From NCBI GenBank assembly GCA_021767305.1, contig JAASTL010000078.1, positions 1 to 5,906 on the forward strand: a DNA stretch of 5,906 nucleotides, in the 5' to 3' direction. Each line of letters begins with the position of its first letter. Position 1 is the first letter of the stretch. Positions 4,466 through 5,906 of this stretch are shown piece after piece. Under the pieces are notes generated by a model. That model was not told the DNA's origin and ran no database searches. It saw only the letters and a list, made by a program, of their open reading frames with translations. Made by a program: the position numbers and the translations under genes. The stretch is from Piscirickettsiaceae bacterium (GTDB lineage Bacteria > Pseudomonadota > Gammaproteobacteria > Thiomicrospirales > Thiomicrospiraceae).

Positions 4466-5906
4466 ATGTTTATCTATTTCCCAATGACTTTAACGAGCAC
4501 TTTGACGAGCACTCTAACTGGCAATCTTTCTGAGAAACACTTTGAAAGTCACTCTGAGACTCAAGATGTTTCATTTGCCAACCCCTCTTTACCTAAAGTC
4601 GAGTTGGTTTGGTTTAAACGCGATTTAAGAATCAGCGACCACCTGCCTTTACTCGAGGCTTGCCGTTATGCGCAGAAAAACACGAGCCAGATTTTACCTA
4701 TCTATCTCATTGAACCAGAAATTTGGCAAAACCCAGATGCTTCTGCCCGCCATTGGCAATTTATTAATGATTGTTTAATTGAGCTTAACCAAGACCTTTC
4801 CGTGCTGGGTCAACCATTGCAAGTATTGCAAGGTTCGGCTACCGATGTGTTTGCCGATTTACTGCAACAGTTTCAGGTTCTAACCGTATGGAGTCACTTA
4901 GAAACCGGAAACCTAGCCAGCTTTAAACGCGACCTTGCTGTTAAATCTCTGCTAAAAAATCAGCAAGTGAATTGGATTGAATTCCCACAACACGCGGTGC
5001 AACGGGCTGGCATTAATCGTGATTTTTACAGTCAACTCAGCCAACATTTTTTTGCAATGCCAGTCCTACCTAAACCTGAAAAACAGGAGTTTTGGTCAAA
5101 CAAGGTTGCGGTTGAAGATCAGCAAAGCATATCTCTAAAAAACTTTGCTAGTCCAGCAAACATAACTAAGTGCTTGGAAATCACCGAAAGGATGCAAAAC
5201 CCTTATTTGGATTTCAACAAACCGTTCAATAAACCATATTCACCCTTAATCCAAAAAGGTGGTCGTTCCCAAGGCATTAAACTGCTACAGAGTTTTTTAG
5301 AACATCGCCATCGCAAGTATTTGGCAAATATTTCCAAGCCATTAGGTGGCGACCTTTTCAGCTCTAGGCTCAGCCCTCACCTTGCTTATGGCACCTTATC
5401 GATTCGAGAGGTGATGCAGCTAAGCCGAGACACACTCAAGCAAAATCGCAGTAAAGCAATGCAACCTTTTGAGATGGTTGATGAATTGGATGGCTTGGAT
5501 AATAACGAAAATAGCCTCAATCAACCCAGAAGTAGGCAGGCTAGAGGTATTCAGGTTTTTCAGCAACGCCTCTACTGGCAGAGCCACTTTATACAAAAAC
5601 TGGAAACGGAGCCGGCTATTGAAGAACATGCTATGCACCCTGCCTATGAAGACATACGTGCATGGGATAAAACATCACAACAACATTTTCAGGCATGGTC
5701 CACCGGAAACACCGGTTTTCCGATGATTGACGCTTGTATGCGTTGTTTATTGGCAACCGGCTGGCTGCCTTTTAGAATGCGGGCTTTGTTGGTGAGTTTT
5801 GCCAGTTACCAGCTTTGGATTCCCTGGCAAAAAACTGCTCATCATCTCGCCCAATTATTCACCGATTATGAACCCGGTATTCACTACTCTCAAATTCAAA
5901 TGCAAT
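4466..5906 (+). CDS. Photolyase/cryptochrome family flavoprotein, truncated at the right edge
   Basis: 480 codons are open to the window end with no stop. After an atypical N-terminal extension (1-43), the alpha/beta antenna domain starts at KVELVWFKRDLRISDHLPL (44-62) and runs to about 200. The FAD-binding part shows RLSPHLAYGTLS (301-312), RGIQVFQQRLYWQSHFIQ (360-377), WSTGNTGFPMIDACMR (411-426) and TDYEPGIHYSQIQMQ (466-480). By eye, His473 replaces the Asn facing FAD N5 in E. coli photolyase and Ile477 replaces the FAD-proximal Trp; W454 remains. This belongs to a divergent bacterial branch, not classical class I; the DYEPGIH motif seems shared by relatives, so it is probably not damage. 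The product repairs UV-damaged DNA or senses blue light. Two in-frame ATGs (4466, 4484) exist, neither with a good ribosome binding site. An extra acidic stretch lies near 337-350. Confidence 0.9.
   Translation, partial: MFIYFPMTLTSTLTSTLTGNLSEKHFESHSETQDVSFANPSLPKVELVWFKRDLRISDHLPLLEACRYAQKNTSQILPIYLIEPEIWQNPDASARHWQFINDCLIELNQDLSVLGQPLQVLQGSATDVFADLLQQFQVLTVWSHLETGNLASFKRDLAVKSLLKNQQVNWIEFPQHAVQRAGINRDFYSQLSQHFFAMPVLPKPEKQEFWSNKVAVEDQQSISLKNFASPANITKCLEITERMQNPYLDFNKPFNKPYSPLIQKGGRSQGIKLLQSFLEHRHRKYLANISKPLGGDLFSSRLSPHLAYGTLSIREVMQLSRDTLKQNRSKAMQPFEMVDELDGLDNNENSLNQPRSRQARGIQVFQQRLYWQSHFIQKLETEPAIEEHAMHPAYEDIRAWDKTSQQHFQAWSTGNTGFPMIDACMRCLLATGWLPFRMRALLVSFASYQLWIPWQKTAHHLAQLFTDYEPGIHYSQIQMQ
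4486..4561 (+). repeat. Degenerate 12-bp tandem repeat in the photolyase 5' coding end
   Basis: Units GACTTTAACGAG, CACTTTGACGAG, CACTCTAACTGG, a decayed 16-base unit, CACTTTGAAAGT and CACTCTGAGACT follow the consensus CACTTWGACRAG at 8-12 of 12 positions apart from the decayed unit. They encode a tetrapeptide-like pattern TLTS-TLTS-TLTG-NLSE. Because the unit is 12 bases, gain or loss of a copy keeps the reading frame. Confidence 0.65.

Noticed and set aside
5420..5726. Frames on both strands within the long photolyase
   Set aside because: They overlap the well-supported FAD-binding region in other frames and show no family features. A frameshift was considered, but the photolyase frame is continuous through 5906.

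Overview
The window looks like chromosomal DNA of a low-GC marine-type gammaproteobacterium. PdxH and the small Trp-rich TIGR02450 protein read as gammaproteobacterial, and the overall style recalls sulfur-oxidising Piscirickettsiaceae such as Thiomicrorhabdus; that genus-level guess is inference from memory. No rRNA, tRNA, CRISPR array, phage gene or insertion sequence was seen. The theme is a light-response and photolyase/cryptochrome gene neighbourhood.

Layout. Positions 1-53 are a gene edge too short to name. Positions 54-433 are an AT-rich control region with three phased TATACA boxes, a probable sigma70-type promoter and several hairpins. A tight plus-strand operon follows. It starts with a short photolyase-like protein that is only the FAD-binding half (434-1246), continues with a small separate alpha/beta protein resembling the missing N-terminal photolyase half (1249-1668), and ends with a DUF3429 membrane protein (1697-2104). 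Facing it on the minus strand is a second group: a signal-peptide alpha/beta hydrolase (3178-4230), a TIGR02450 protein overlapping it by 4 bases (2963-3181), and pdxH (2187-2879). Divergent from the hydrolase, a full-length photolyase/cryptochrome starts near 4466 and runs off the right edge.

Together: two different photolyase-family flavoproteins plus DUF3429 and TIGR02450 partners make a coherent blue-light or photodamage module. The hydrolase and PdxH have no proven link to light; their place in the same minus-strand run is the only evidence. The most unusual features are (i) the photolyase whose two domains appear to be encoded by separate, reversed-order genes, (ii) a leader of about 165 nt before the hydrolase with a near-perfect promoter, a multi-helix fold ending in a T-run, and alternative pairings that include the ribosome binding site, (iii) the same degenerate 12-bp tandem repeat at two places, once untranslated and once forming an odd N-terminal extension of the long photolyase, and (iv) non-canonical residues at the FAD and tryptophan-chain positions of the long photolyase.
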